In this document: positions 30,021-41,323 of the stretch, in pieces
Layout: every line of letters begins with the position of its first letter
Position numbering within the stretch: the stretch's first letter is position 1
Origin: Lachancea thermotolerans CBS 6340
Taxonomy: Eukaryota; Ascomycota; Saccharomycetes; Saccharomycetales; Saccharomycetaceae
DNA: 64,000 bases
Direction of reading: 5' to 3'
NCBI RefSeq assembly: GCF_000142805.1
Contig: NC_013080.1
Span: 558,001 to 622,000 of the forward strand
Notes under the pieces: generated by a model
What the model was told of the DNA's origin: nothing
The model's database searches: none
Seen by the model: the letters and a program-made list of their open reading frames with translations, nothing else
Position numbers and translations under genes: made by a program

Positions 30021-32504
30021 TCACCACCATTTGTCATAACCAAACTTCTCCCCTTTCTTTAAGTTGTAAAACTTCCGATAATTGTGATCGTAAGTGTTCT
30101 TGTAAACATTGTTCCCCCACCAGTTCAGCGAGCCACCAGGATATTGAACGCACAAGAAAATTATAACCACAGCTAAAGCCACTCCAGTCTCGACGCCAGC
30201 ACCCATAACAAAGTTGTACTTGCTGAACCACCGAGGAAACCTTTTTCTGATTGTGTTAAGCGCCCACGACAAGGCAAAATATAGGGTGTAGTTATAAGGG
30301 GTGCTGGGTGGAATGTTGCCTGGCCCTGCGAAAAAGACAGGTGAATGGCAGAACTTCAGCATTTCATTTCCCTTGAACTTCTTTTGAAGCACAAAGACAA
30401 TGATAGGTACAACAAGCCCTATCAAGAAAAACCACATGATGGGGTTGTATATGCGACCCGGGGAAAACAAGTACTTAGGCATGGACCAGATAATGGAAGC
30501 GTTGAAGATTGTGCGGCCATTGTTGCATGTAAAACCATCCGGTTGAGTGGATGAACACAATTCCTTGATATTCGATCTCATCCACTCTTGAATTCCAACA
30601 TTGACCAGTCCCGATATGACAGTGGCGTAAATCTGAACAGCAAATATTAGACGTGGAGGTACTTTCATGTAAAGTGCGAGCTTCAGATCCCTGCTCAGCT
30701 CGAGACCTTGTCTCATTACAATGAATCCGTATAGCTTAAAGAGGAGGTTAGCCATAGGTCTAAATGGCAACATGTAGCCACAAATCAACTCAGTAATAAT
30801 GTTCAAGCCGACGTGTTGATTTGTAACTGCCTCTAAAATACCTTGGGGGATAAAGTTCACGAAGGAAATCGCAAGTGCAACCACAAAAGCCCAAGCAGGA
30901 AGGTGCGAGTTAAACGCGCAAACTGCAACAAAACCCAAGGCTATCATGATAACCTGTAAAACAACGTACCACCAATCAGGACAGTCCTTGTAGTTTTGGG
31001 AATATAGCCTCATGTGGATGTCCTGCCCCCCATAGTTCTTGTTTCTAAATTTGTTTTTGATCTCTTTTCCATTGTAGAGGAAGCAGTGAACAAATACAGC
31101 GATTACGGCTGCAAAGTTAAGTGCATAACTCAGTAAGTATGAGAAAGGGACGAATAGGGGAGAATACGATTTGTATTTTTCGAAGTTAATAGAATAGTCT
31201 GAGTTGAGAATCCTGCTGACATTGTACTTCTGCTGAGTATTGTCGTAAGTGCTTCCCGAGATGACTGGCATGTATTTTGCGTACCAAGTATTGGTGAAGT
31301 AGAGGATTGGCAAAATGATAACGAAGAACAGAACAGCTGAGGCGCATGAGTTCGCACTGACCCAGTAGGGTGTGGCGAAAACAGAGCCAGTTAACGCTTG
31401 AGAGATTTGTGTATAGTCAAAAGTGATAGGTAGAGCACCAATGCCACTTTCAACACCAAAGATGGTGTTAGCGATAAAATTGTGCCTGGTCTTAGGGCCC
31501 CAGAGGACCACATTGAAATAAGATAAACCCTTGAACAGAAACCCTGGAACCCAGTACCATACAAAACTAGCCGAGAACACCGTGACAAAAAACCTGTAAC
31601 GGGACATGCTCCAGCCATTCACCTTAGTCTTATCAATAGACCTGTTGTGCAAGGAATCAAAAAGTGAGACCGAAATAAGTGTTTGGGGCCATATGCAAGC
31701 CGCTGGCGAAACGACCCATCTTCGGGTTAGCCCAGCTGCTCCGTATACCAACATTTGGGAGGTCCATACAAGTAGAATCATGTAACCTGCTGAAAGCTTC
31801 ATGTTGTAAAAATTTGTTTGTGCAATCAAAATATTCATGGCGTACGCAGTACTAGAGGTCAGAGCGACAGCAATTGTAACAACTGCGTGCTCCTTTTTAG
31901 TGAATGGACCTGGATTGAGGTTGAACCAGGGGCAACGAGGGCAATCCCACTCGGGGAGCAGTGCTAGAATTTTTCCAACAGGATAACAAACAACCTGAGC
32001 GACCAAAAAGTTGATAGAAAGCGAGGGATAGCGTAACGAGAAAAATTGGTTGACACCCGCGAACACTATCACAAAGACTGTAGTCAAGAACCAGGTCCTC
32101 CAGTGATTCAACACAATCGTAGGGTCGTCTGTTGGTGGGACCGTGGCACGAACCTCCGGAAAGGGAGAGTTTTGTAGAAGTGAAACGTTCCCTTCCCAAA
32201 CAGTTTGCTCAGTGAGCTCTTCCTCTTCAATAATTTCCTGCTCAGTTTTCCCCTCGGCGCCCGCGCCTTCATTCGCTAGATGACCTCTAGAGAGGTATGT
32301 GACATGTGATCCCCCAGGGCTAAGTTCCTGCCCCAGAGAGCTGCTATCGCTAGAGTTTTCCCCATGTTCGACCACTTGAAGTGTGTCGACAATTTTCACC
32401 TCCTTTCCCATTTTGAGGTGATTAGAATTGTGAGCTGGTGACTTGTCTTCAGAGCTTCGATGCATAGCCGCCTCAGTTGAACTGGTTGCCTCCTTATATA
32501 ACAT
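30021..32504 (-). CDS. OPT1: Oligopeptide/glutathione proton-coupled transporter
   Basis: 827 residues of the OPT family, very close to S. cerevisiae Opt1/Hgt1 (799 residues): DDPTIVLNHWRTWFLTTVF, AGVNQFFSLRYPSL, NPGPFTKKEHAVV, and the C-terminal LKKGEKFGYDKWW. About 12-14 membrane helices follow a hydrophilic acidic N-terminus of about 130 residues. The family imports glutathione and tetra/pentapeptides with protons at the plasma membrane. In S. cerevisiae the gene is on another chromosome (YJL212C), so here it is an insert between MAE1 and NEM1. It is convergent with MAE1. Confidence 0.95.
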   Translation of the reverse strand: MLYKEATSSTEAAMHRSSEDKSPAHNSNHLKMGKEVKIVDTLQVVEHGENSSDSSSLGQELSPGGSHVTYLSRGHLANEGAGAEGKTEQEIIEEEELTEQTVWEGNVSLLQNSPFPEVRATVPPTDDPTIVLNHWRTWFLTTVFVIVFAGVNQFFSLRYPSLSINFLVAQVVCYPVGKILALLPEWDCPRCPWFNLNPGPFTKKEHAVVTIAVALTSSTAYAMNILIAQTNFYNMKLSAGYMILLVWTSQMLVYGAAGLTRRWVVSPAACIWPQTLISVSLFDSLHNRSIDKTKVNGWSMSRYRFFVTVFSASFVWYWVPGFLFKGLSYFNVVLWGPKTRHNFIANTIFGVESGIGALPITFDYTQISQALTGSVFATPYWVSANSCASAVLFFVIILPILYFTNTWYAKYMPVISGSTYDNTQQKYNVSRILNSDYSINFEKYKSYSPLFVPFSYLLSYALNFAAVIAVFVHCFLYNGKEIKNKFRNKNYGGQDIHMRLYSQNYKDCPDWWYVVLQVIMIALGFVAVCAFNSHLPAWAFVVALAISFVNFIPQGILEAVTNQHVGLNIITELICGYMLPFRPMANLLFKLYGFIVMRQGLELSRDLKLALYMKVPPRLIFAVQIYATVISGLVNVGIQEWMRSNIKELCSSTQPDGFTCNNGRTIFNASIIWSMPKYLFSPGRIYNPIMWFFLIGLVVPIIVFVLQKKFKGNEMLKFCHSPVFFAGPGNIPPSTPYNYTLYFALSWALNTIRKRFPRWFSKYNFVMGAGVETGVALAVVIIFLCVQYPGGSLNWWGNNVYKNTYDHNYRKFYNLKKGEKFGYDKWW

Positions 32505-33148
32505 TTCAACTGCAAATCGCGAGACCTGGAAGACTTATCTCGAGACAAGATATCACACTGAAGTCAAGGTGCGCGCACCTAAGATGTTCAGCATACGATA
32601 CAGGTATTTCATTGCTCAACGCTTTATCTCGCGTCGTAGAAACTTCGTCGCTTTTGGCTCCTGAAGCCACACCATTGCTACCACCTTAGTATCGAGCCGA
32701 GCGTGGAGACCACTCGCACAAAAGAAAAAAAAAACCCACAAAAAAAAGGTAAAAAAACCCTGAGACATCAGGACGAGACCACGTGAAGGACTTCAAGCGC
32801 GCGGCGCCATATAGACCAAAAGCCGTGAAGGATTTTCAATTACAGTGGTTCATAGTAGCTGTGGTGGTTCAAGTGTGGCACATGTGACTTCAGGATTCAG
32901 GTCGTTCAAAGATAGTCTCTGTGAGGTTGATTGTAGCAAAACTAACATGCTTCCGCGCTCACCAGCCGACCTACCTTGGGTCCAAGGAAACCCCGAATCC
33001 ATAGACACCGGGCAATTAGGTGGCAACGGGCTTACAGTGTACTGATAAGTGCTGATAGGAGGTATGATATGATCGGGGGCTAAGCTCCTGCTGCAAAATA
33101 GAGAGTAATCACGCAGCGAAATTGTACTCCGAAAGTCCGGATGTAATT
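32505..33148 (-). promoter_or_regulatory. OPT1 promoter region with CACGTG
   Basis: 644 bases. A Cbf1-type CACGTG lies at 32780-32785 and a Met31/32-like CTGTGG core at 32859-32864, both seen in sulfur-regulated promoters of S. cerevisiae, which would suit a glutathione importer. A-rich runs are at 32724-32752. No gene is seen. Confidence 0.4.
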
Positions 33149-34378
33149 CTATACGTTGGTGAAGGCGTGCTCACCACTTTTGAGAGCCAGCACGTTTCGT
33201 ATATCGGTAGTAAAGCGCAAGGCCTCCAGTAGCGGGAGTAAATTAAGCAGATCTGTGTCCGTCGGATCACTTATCCAGCCTTCGACCTGTATCGCGTTGT
33301 CCACATGCATAGCGTAACTTACCGGGCTGTTATCGATAATGAATATGTCGCTGAGCGATGCGTTAGGCACTACAACGGAAAGGTCTTTAATGTAGCCCAC
33401 ACCATCTCGCAATATGCAATCTTGGCGGTAAAGGCGGCGAGAAAACTTGCCTGGGAAAGAGCTCTCAAGCCAGTCGATTACTGGGTCTGCGTATTCCTTC
33501 ATAGATGCTGTGAAAACCACCAATTCATACCACTTGGCTATCTTGGTTAGGAAGAGGTCGCAATAGGGCCGCTTATGCACGTGGTAAAGCGTAGAGATGC
33601 CACTGGTAGCGAACTTTACCTCGACCATGTGGCCCTGAGACGAATTGCTGGACGACGTTCCACGTGACATAGAGTGAATAAGCGTTTCATCGAGGTCCAA
33701 CACCAGCGTGCGGCGCTTGCGCCGATTGAGCACCGACTGTGGTATCAGCTTCTTTGGGAACAAAAAACGTCCCATGCGGCGGGACCCAAGTGCAGTCCCT
33801 GCGCTGCTGCTGGCGCCCGACCGTACGCTGCTCGTCTTCAATGACTGCCGCGATGTCTTGGGCTGTTGCTGTTGCGGTTGTAGCGGCTGGCGCCGACCCT
33901 TGTCTTGGGGGCGCTCTTTGGCACCGCTAGTAACTGTCAGTGAGCCTTTGACAGTATCTGCCTGCAAAATCATTTCTTCTCCGGCGAGGTCATCCTCTTC
34001 CTCAGTAATGGTGCTAATGCGGGACGAGTTTTTCGGACTGATGGTCCCTGCAGACGCCTCTGATTTAGAATCACCCTCTGCGTTGTCGAAGCCCATTCCT
34101 TGATTCTCGGAAGAGCTGGCGCGCTCAATCAAACTCAGGGGGAATGTGATCACAAACCACACAAACAGCACAGGTTTGACCACTATCAGGTTGGGAAGAA
34201 AAGCAAGCATCGACCACAGTAGCGTCCAGCGCGCACGTTTTCTTTTCTGCGCCTCCTTTGGTGCCACGTCTATTCTCGCATTTGCTTTCTCACTGTCTTC
34301 CACACGATGCGGGGTGGCCGTCGATTCCTCATGCTTGGGCGGCAAAATGTTATTTGTAAGGTATGAAATAGCGTTCAT
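33149..34378 (-). CDS. NEM1: Nem1 phosphatase catalytic subunit
   Basis: 409 residues (446 in S. cerevisiae). A membrane-embedding segment lies at residues 53-86 (LLWSMLAFLPNLIVV...LFVWFVITFPLSLIE), then a polar linker with a Gln run, then the HAD-type catalytic domain with D228-L-D230 in LVLDLDETLIHS, HKRPYCDLFL, FTASMKEYADPVIDWLE and IIDNSPVSYAMHVDNAI. With Spo7 it dephosphorylates and activates the lipin Pah1 at the ER/nuclear envelope, switching phosphatidate towards triacylglycerol. S. cerevisiae NEM1 is YHR004C, next to TCD1; here MAE1 and OPT1 separate them. Confidence 0.96.
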   Translation of the reverse strand: MNAISYLTNNILPPKHEESTATPHRVEDSEKANARIDVAPKEAQKRKRARWTLLWSMLAFLPNLIVVKPVLFVWFVITFPLSLIERASSSENQGMGFDNAEGDSKSEASAGTISPKNSSRISTITEEEDDLAGEEMILQADTVKGSLTVTSGAKERPQDKGRRQPLQPQQQQPKTSRQSLKTSSVRSGASSSAGTALGSRRMGRFLFPKKLIPQSVLNRRKRRTLVLDLDETLIHSMSRGTSSSNSSQGHMVEVKFATSGISTLYHVHKRPYCDLFLTKIAKWYELVVFTASMKEYADPVIDWLESSFPGKFSRRLYRQDCILRDGVGYIKDLSVVVPNASLSDIFIIDNSPVSYAMHVDNAIQVEGWISDPTDTDLLNLLPLLEALRFTTDIRNVLALKSGEHAFTNV

Positions 34379-36638
34379 GGACTTGGTTACGCACCTCCTT
34401 AGCCCTTGCTAAACTTTACGAGTGACAAAACCACACTCTGCGTGCAATTACTATTGTTAGCACTCAGCAAATCGTGTTTCGTTAAATTTGCCTTCCATAT
34501 GAATTGGTGGAATAATTGGCATTTAGAAGTGCTCGATTTTTTCACCCTGTATTGTGTACATAATCTGCAAAACGCTCCCCTATGCGTTTATAATGACATG
34601 ACTTTGTTGAAAAAACAAAAGAGGTTGGCTTAACACCTGACAGCAATCTTTGAAGAAGTTTAAATTCGGATTTCGAGATTCGAACTAAGGTTTTTTTTAC
34701 GAAGACAACTCATCCCAAGTTCTCGGTAGCAGTACAACTATGCACTGACAGCCGGTCAGTCGTCCTACCATTGTAGCTCATCGGTTTACAATTGGTTATA
34801 AAACACTCAAAGCCTCAGCCAACGGTCCCCGCGCTAAGCAACCCCCTTCAGGTTTGCAGATACAATGCGCACACATTCACAGAGGTGCTTTAGCATGATT
34901 GCTGTGTAGCTTGACGGAGGTCTCGACGGATAACAAGTGGTTCCTACGCTTGCAAAGCCCCACTACTAGTGGTTGCGCCAGCAAAACTAGACGATGGCTG
35001 GAAAGCGCCAAGTTTAGCCACTAAGCTGCTAGTGGCTATACGCGTATAACGTGATTGGATATGAGCCGCCTTGTCTGCGTCCTACAGACGTCAAGGCATC
35101 CACAACGAAAGCTATTGGACCATTTAGCGTGCGGCAGTGACATGCTAGCCAACTTTTTGAACAAATCACCGAAGATATTTGTTCCGAGGCGCAATTGTTT
35201 GCCTGCTGCAGGCACGTTGATGATCCTTTCCTTCTGGCAGTGCTAAGACGTATCCATATGCAGTACCATTGTTCAACAATAGGGTGCACCTTCTCTTTTG
35301 CAAGGCTCGAAATCAGTTGGGCTTCAAACGAACAGCTGCTGATTTACCAGTGAAAAACGCGCGGCATCGTTGGCCACTCTCTGTAGGGCCTAGCCCTCAA
35401 GAAAATCCACATCTTGTACGAAGATCAACAATAACGGAAATTAGGTCGCAATCTACGAGTATAATGGCTGGCGCAGGGTCCAGCCCCATTTCTGTTGTTG
35501 AGAGCATTTCTTTACAGGTGAAAGCATTGATTTTGTGTCAGTCTTGAGTGGCAGTGCAAATAAACGCAAGCCTTCTGAAGTCTGTTCCTTGTGATTCTTT
35601 CTAAGAAACGCTCTGTGACGCCAGTTCGTAAATTATGATGATACTCGCATTGTACTCACCCCCCCCCTGCCCTCCTGCCTAAGGCCACACTGCGTTCAGT
35701 TCTCTAAGCAACTCGCATAGAGACACGCCGCTTATGTAAAATGAAGTAGCTAAGGCGTTGGTTCACCGTTACAGCGTGGCAATACTGGACTTAACATTTC
35801 GGTTCAGTGTTGGCGCTATGTGCATCATCATAAGCCTCCCCCCTTCCCCTTCTAGGCATCGAAGAGTACGTGCATGGTGGTGAAGTATTTCCGAGTACCG
35901 CGGATCGACCAGCGGGGCAATGCGCGCCAAAGTCAACAGACTTTCGCATTTTAGATGCACCATGCGCGCGTCCCGTCGTGAGATCGGTCCTGCAAACGTT
36001 TGACAACCGTACGCAACAACCCCCAGGTTTCAAAAACCGGGCACAGTTGGCGTTTTGCATACTGAGGTTCGAAACAGCTGCATGCATGGTACGAAAGTCC
36101 ATAACAGCGCAGTCATTCATTTTACGACTTTCGGACTTAAGAATACCGAAAAACTTTTTTGTCCGTGTCTTACCGTTGAATTGCGGATCATTTGATCACG
36201 TTAAGCGGAGAAGTTGAGGGTGTGCGCAAGAGCATAGCAACAAGGCCTAACAACATTCTCGGGGCGCTAGCGCCACTCTTTACTTGTTACGATGGTTAAA
36301 ATACGACAAAATCAAGAGTTAGACCAGCGGCTGCAGGTCCGCCAGACATGAGCGTAGCGTTTTGTGGAGAATGCGGCACTCTTCATGCGCTTAATTGTTT
36401 AATTCTTTATGCATTAGGGATTCGCAGGCAGCGTTATATCGAAGAAGTATTTACTACGCTAGTGGGATCAACGAGTGGTTAAAGCCGCGAATGTGATTGT
36501 CCGAGCCACGAGGCCGACCGGACCGAGGTTTGAGCAGTACTGCTCGGATGACTGGTTTCTAGGGCATCTGGGGCCATAACAGGTCCGAAGACCGTGCACG
36601 GAAAAGTTGAAGGGGCGAGAGAATGGTGCTTTCAGTTT
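34379..36638. other. 2.3 kb without a recognisable gene
   Basis: The longest gene-free stretch. The left end is the NEM1 promoter. Frames are short (up to 115 codons) and without family features. I see a hairpin-forming ACTGAC/GTCAGT pair near 34744-34760, a C9 run at 35659-35667, and faint tRNA-like and 5S-like strings that do not fold properly. It may hold a decayed gene or a non-coding RNA, but nothing can be named. Confidence 0.35.
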
Positions 36639-37466
36639 TCACGTCGAACCACGACGCAGGCCAAGCTGCTTGTGGGTCTTGAAGTGGCGGTTCATATTAC
36701 TCTTGACGTTAAAAGACTTGGAGCAGCTGGAATGCGGGCACACAAACGGCCGATCGCCCGTGTGTACTAAAATATGCGACTGTAGCGCGCTGGAACGCGT
36801 GAATACTTTGAGGCAGCGCGAACACTGGTAGCGCAGCAGCTTTGGGGCCTCGGCAGGCGTGGGTACCGCCGACGGCCGCTGTGGTGCGGACGTCAGCGGG
36901 GCCGAGCTGTGCCGAGGCAAGCCTAGAATATGTTCGGGGCCCGCCCACGACGGCGAAGCTGGCTGGCGCTGCATATGGTCGACGTGCGGCTGGTAATGAG
37001 AGTGCAGCTGACACGGCGCTGGGCAAGGCTTGGGCACATGATCCGGACCATTGCGAGGCCGCAGCACCAGCTCCAAGGGCGGCGTTTGCGCGCCGGGTCT
37101 CTAGTACGGGTTAACAACGGCAGGTTGCACTAACTGCGTGCACTGCACGCACTGCGCGCACTGTTCGCTCGAGGGAGATGTGTAGATTTGCGGGCAGCTT
37201 CGTGATTTCACCGGATGTTCTGAAAACGCCTGAAATATAGCAGGTCCAACTCCAAAGCTTTGGAGGAACTGTGTGTAGGGAAACAAATCTTGTAAATCGA
37301 GGGGGCGAGGGCTGGCGCGCGACTGGGGCTCCGGTGGAGGCATCGCAGTAACCTCCATCCGCCCAACGCTCTTTGCTCGAGCACTGCGCGGGGAGGTTCT
37401 GCCTGGAAGCGAGTATTTGGTTTGCTCTGCGGGGTTGCTGCTGTGCTTTTTCCCAGGACATGGCAT
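36639..37466 (-). pseudogene. C2H2 zinc-finger gene interrupted by an in-frame TAG
   Basis: Two same-frame open segments, 37466-37104 and 37100-36639, are separated only by TAG at 37101-37103. The first starts at an ATG and gives a Pro/Ser/Gln-rich 121 residues. The second carries two C2H2 fingers near its end (YQCSRCLKVFTRSSALQSH and FVCPHSSCSKSFNVKSN), of the type in S. cerevisiae Cmr3/YPR015C-like regulators. No plausible intron spans the stop: no GTATGT-type donor with branch sequence is present. It is either a recently disabled transcription factor gene, a readthrough gene (the context TAG AGA is not the strong CARNBA type), or a base error. An internal ATG at 37076 could still express the finger part alone. 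Confidence 0.65.
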
Positions 37467-38519
37467 CGAACTCGATGATCGCTGTTGAAAGATGTCAATT
37501 TATAGCGCTCTTGGAGATGAGCTTAATTTTCTGAAAATCGCCGAAGTTCCGCCGGCGAAGAGAGCATCATTTTTTTTAAGTATCTATGATGCTCACGCCG
37601 CCGAGCGAGCGTAGCCCGACATTAATCGCGGCCTTAACGAAATAGCAGCAAAATATGAATACCCTAGCAGGTGCGAGAGACCACATGCAACGAGAAGTTT
37701 TGCGCTTGTTTCTCGCCCCCAAACATATCGTGGCTATGAAGTCACTGTAACGACATGGCCCCTGCCTAGAGATCAAAATACCCTTTAGCGCTAGAAATTT
37801 CGTGAATGATGGGGAAAAAAATAAAGGGACACACCAAAAGAAAACCAAGAACACGCACATTTTAAAAAAAATAAAAAAAAAGGCGGCTATGCTGAAATGG
37901 TGTCCCTTGGTCCCCTTCTTTTGCTGAGTTGCTGGGACAATGCCCACCGGGACCTCACGCGCGTTCTGAGGCCTCAACGGTAAGCGCTTCGTGCGCTAGC
38001 CGCGCCCTAATCTCCAAAGTAGGCGGAGTGTTGAGCTTCAAATTTTGCGGAACGCGTCAACAAGACGCAAGCCCTGCTCCCCAACCCCAGAGCCAGGAAA
38101 TTTCGCGTTTTGTTTCTCCTCTTTTTCTGCTCAGAACATACCCCATTTGGACTGCCTGATCTTGGTGCTAGCTGGCGTGAAAGTCAATGTGAGGTTAACA
38201 GCCGCGATCGGCTCTTGAGCAGATCCCGCTTTCCTTCAGGGAATCATAATGCCGGGGAGTCAGGGTAAAAAAGCTCCAGCATAGACAGTAGCGTGGCATG
38301 CAACGGAGGCGCTCAACTCCGAATAAGACGGCTTCGGCCCGGCGTGGAGTGCCTTGCGTCATGGTCGAGCCAGAAAAAGAAACGGCACGCGGCTTAGCGC
38401 GGCAGAAACAACATGATAAGTTGGGGCAAAGTTGACACGCACTTACAGGTTCACAGACTACGGCGGGTGCGGGTAAAATTCAGGCAAAACAAACAAGAAA
38501 AAAAAAACAAGCCACACCT
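37467..38519. other. Intergenic, ZF gene to NAT4
   Basis: 1.05 kb between divergent genes. The ZF-gene promoter is on the left and the NAT4 promoter on the right. A/T homopolymer runs occur at 37568-37580 and 37860-37880. No coding frame with family features is seen. Confidence 0.4.
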
Positions 38520-39302
38520 ATGGTGGACTATCCAGCCAGCGAACTGTTTCCCCACGTGACGCAATGTTTTCCCTTGGTGTTGACCCTGCCCAACGGCCAG
38601 CAACAACTAACCCGCGCGGTGTACGGAATACCCAGCGACGCGACACAGCACGAAGAGCGCCGTGAACCACGCGCTGCTGGGCCGAAGCCGGAGCCAGGAC
38701 CGACCCCAGCCTCGGAGTGCGACTCGGTCCCGAGGCCACCCGCGGATCTGCTCGACCAGCTGCTCTCGCTCGTAACTGCGAACCTCGGTCCCATGTATAC
38801 GCGCCACGCACGGGCGATTTACGGCGCGGGCCGCCAATCCTGGCCGGCGCGGAAGAGGGCAGAAATGGAAACACCAGGGCTCGTGTATGTTGTTTACAGC
38901 GACTCACACAGCCAGCCGCTGGTGTTTATGTCACTGCTGCTCACAGATGAGCCAGAACTGGGACAAGAGCTGGCGGCTCGTGTGCTGTATTTGTTTGAGA
39001 TTCACGTTTCTGACATAATCCGAGGCCAAGGGCTCGGCACGCACTTGCTGCGCGACTGTCTGGGTGGGACGCTGGCCTCCCTGAGTCGTGCGTCCCCGTC
39101 AGTGCTGGGTGCTGAGCTAACGGTCTTCTCTGAAAACCAGCGCGCCCTACGACTGTACCTGGCGTTGGGCATGCATGTTGCCGCATGGTCACCTCAGGAT
39201 CGGCGGGCGCAAGTGCGCAGACGCACGCGCGCAATCGCCTACGACTCGAGTCTGGTCACGAGGCCCGCTTACTACATACTGTTCTGGCCGGCTGCAAGCT
39301 AA
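38520..39302 (+). CDS. NAT4: Histone H4/H2A N-terminal acetyltransferase NatD
   Basis: 260 residues (S. cerevisiae Nat4 has 285). GNAT core: the acetyl-CoA loop RGQGLGTHLL near residue 170, preceded by the NatD-type stretch VLYLFEIHVSDIIRGQG and by W-x-x-x-K...ETPGLVYVVY; C-terminal YYILFW. NatD acetylates the N-terminal serine of histones H4 and H2A. The N-terminal 70 residues are variable and Pro/Glu-rich. Codon use is strongly GC-biased like its neighbours. Next to MOT3 as in YMR069W-YMR070W. Confidence 0.92.
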   Translation: MVDYPASELFPHVTQCFPLVLTLPNGQQQLTRAVYGIPSDATQHEERREPRAAGPKPEPGPTPASECDSVPRPPADLLDQLLSLVTANLGPMYTRHARAIYGAGRQSWPARKRAEMETPGLVYVVYSDSHSQPLVFMSLLLTDEPELGQELAARVLYLFEIHVSDIIRGQGLGTHLLRDCLGGTLASLSRASPSVLGAELTVFSENQRALRLYLALGMHVAAWSPQDRRAQVRRRTRAIAYDSSLVTRPAYYILFWPAAS

Positions 39303-39658
39303 TGTGGCACCGTGCCGTGTGCGGTGGTGCTTCACGTAGCCATTATGCTGCATGCGTATATGCATGCACGCCCGTGTCGGAAGGAAAGCGGGACAGGGGC
39401 TGCAAGCAGGAGAAAAAACGCCCACTTGCTGGTAAAGGCCCTCGGTGCGCCCGCTATGTTTAGCGTTGGCCACACATAGCCAGCACACATCATAACTGTT
39501 GAAAAGTATATATCTAAGTGCAGCCAAGACCGAAGTACATTCCAAGGGGCCTGCGTTCCTGTGGTCAACTGGGGACGTGACTTTGAGATACGGCCCGGGA
39601 AAACCACCGCTAACAAAAAGGAAAAATAACGCGCCACGGATCCCCTGGCGACCCAGGC
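39303..39658 (+). other. Intergenic, NAT4 to MOT3
   Basis: 356 bases holding the NAT4 3' end and the MOT3 promoter. No distinctive motif or small gene seen. Confidence 0.4.
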
Positions 39659-40396
39659 ATGCTCTCTGTGCACCCGTACACCAGCCCTGCGGATATCGAC
39701 CGTGACGCCCGGCGTGGGTCTTCCCAACTAGACTTCCGTCGTCGCAGCAGTGCTAGCTCAGTTGCCAGCATTGGCGGCGCCGCTGCTGGCGGCGGTCCCG
39801 CGCAGTCTCCCACAAGCGCCCTGTGGGCAGCGGCGCCGGCGCCGGCTCCGGCTCCGCCGCTGGTGCCGCCTGCCGCGGTGTCCTCAACGGTTCACCGCCA
39901 GCCGCAGTATTCAGTCGCTCAGATGCACTCACAAGCTTACGCGATACGTCAAAAACACGCGCGAGCCTCGAGCACAGACTCATCTGGCACGCCCATCCCA
40001 GGCCCCGCTGCGGCAGTGACAACCCCAGGGCCGGCCTCGGTGCCGGCGCCGGTCACAGCCGCTCAACAACAGCCGCCGCCGCCGCCCATCGGCGGACCGC
40101 TTTATGAGCTCATGGAGTACGATACACGTTACCTCCCATACCACTACAAGTCTGCGTATCCCATGTGGGGTCCCGCCGGGCCCACCGCGGCAGCCGCAGG
40201 CACGGCTCCGGGCACGGCTCCGGGCGCGCCCGGAGCGGCCTACCCGGCATACCAATACCCACCCCCCGCATGGAACTCCTACCAAGCGCCGCATCACGTG
40301 TGGAACGGCCAGCCAGCGGCTTCCTCCGGCGGCTATCCGCACATGCAACTACAGATCCCAACACAGTTGCCTCAGCAACCGCAGATGACAACATCC

Positions 40397-40434
<38 letters not shown>

Positions 40435-41179
40435 ACCACATCAACCTCAACAACCTCAACAACAGTATCAGTTCCAGCAACAACCGCAGCAACCGCAGCA
40501 ACCGTCACTTCACAGACAATCGATATCCCACAGACAGTCGCAAGGGTTCTCTGCTGACCAATTCCCAAGCGCTTTGGCGGCTACTGAACTACCGCTCTCC
40601 GCTTACGCACCAGATCCTCGCAGTGGTGCGCAGCTAGCTGGTAGACCATACGTCGTTGCAGCGGCGCCGGGACCGGCAGCAGCGTCTGCACCGTTTGGCC
40701 TGGGCGCTGTAGGCATCGGCGCGGGCGCCGGCGCCGGCGCCCGCGGCCCAGCGCCCTACTCCGGAACCGGCTCCGACCGTGGCTCCTTCGATGACACTGG
40801 ATCGTCAATGGCCATGCTGTATCGCTGCAGTATGTGCGAAAAGTCGTTTAAGCGCAAGTCGTGGCACCAGCGGCACTTGCTGTCACACTCCTCCTTCAAG
40901 CCGTACAACTGCCCGTGGTGCCAAAGTCGCCATAAACGACGCGACAACCTCTTCCAGCACATGAAGACCAAGCACGTGCACCAAGTGCTGCAGGAGCTGA
41001 TGGAGGCCGGAGACCTCGACGGCAGTATGGGTACCAACGTCAGGCTGGCCATCGACGACATGGTGGCCGGCCCCAGCATACGCACGCTCGTTCAGGACGG
41101 GCGCGTGAAAAAAGAGCGTGTGAAGACAGTGTTGAACGCGGTCATCGCGCGCGTGCACGACGGCGAGCCAGGCCAGTAG
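39659..41179 (+). CDS. MOT3: C2H2 zinc-finger transcription factor Mot3
   Basis: 506 residues. A long low-complexity N-terminal region rich in Ala, Pro and Gln (Gln run coded by CAG/CAA at 40397-40435) precedes two C2H2 fingers near residues 389-446 (YRCSMCEKSFKRKSWHQRH, YNCPWCQSRHKRRDNLFQH). The C-terminus IRTLVQDGRVKKERVKTVLNAVI aligns with the S. cerevisiae Mot3 end. Mot3 represses hypoxic and ergosterol genes and forms a prion through its Gln/Asn-rich domain in S. cerevisiae; here that region is Ala/Pro-rich with few Asn, so prion behaviour cannot be assumed. Order NAT4-MOT3-TVP18 equals YMR069W-YMR071C. Confidence 0.93.
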
Positions 41180-41323
41180 AAGTCCCCTTGGTTTGCGCCC
41201 AGCCGAAGCGTCAGGTCACGTAGATGCAGAGTATAACAGTAATAGTAGTTAATGGCAGAAGAAGCTAACTAGCTAGGATAGTCGCTCGTGCGGCGTGACG
41301 CCGGCGCGGCGCGCTTCGCAGCC

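Noticed and set aside
34660-34800. tRNA-like strings on the minus strand (GGTAGGAC near a D-arm position and GTTCGAATC)
   Set aside because: The T stem and acceptor stem do not pair and the spacing is wrong; at most a relic.
36455-36585. A stretch reminiscent of the 3' half of 5S rRNA (AGTACTGCTCGGATGACTGG)
   Set aside because: The 5' half does not match and helices cannot be drawn; an Infernal search with the 5S model would settle it.
37101-37175. Intron across the TAG in the zinc-finger gene
   Set aside because: The only donor-like GTTAGT and acceptor are about 36 bases apart, too short for splicing, and there is no TACTAAC.
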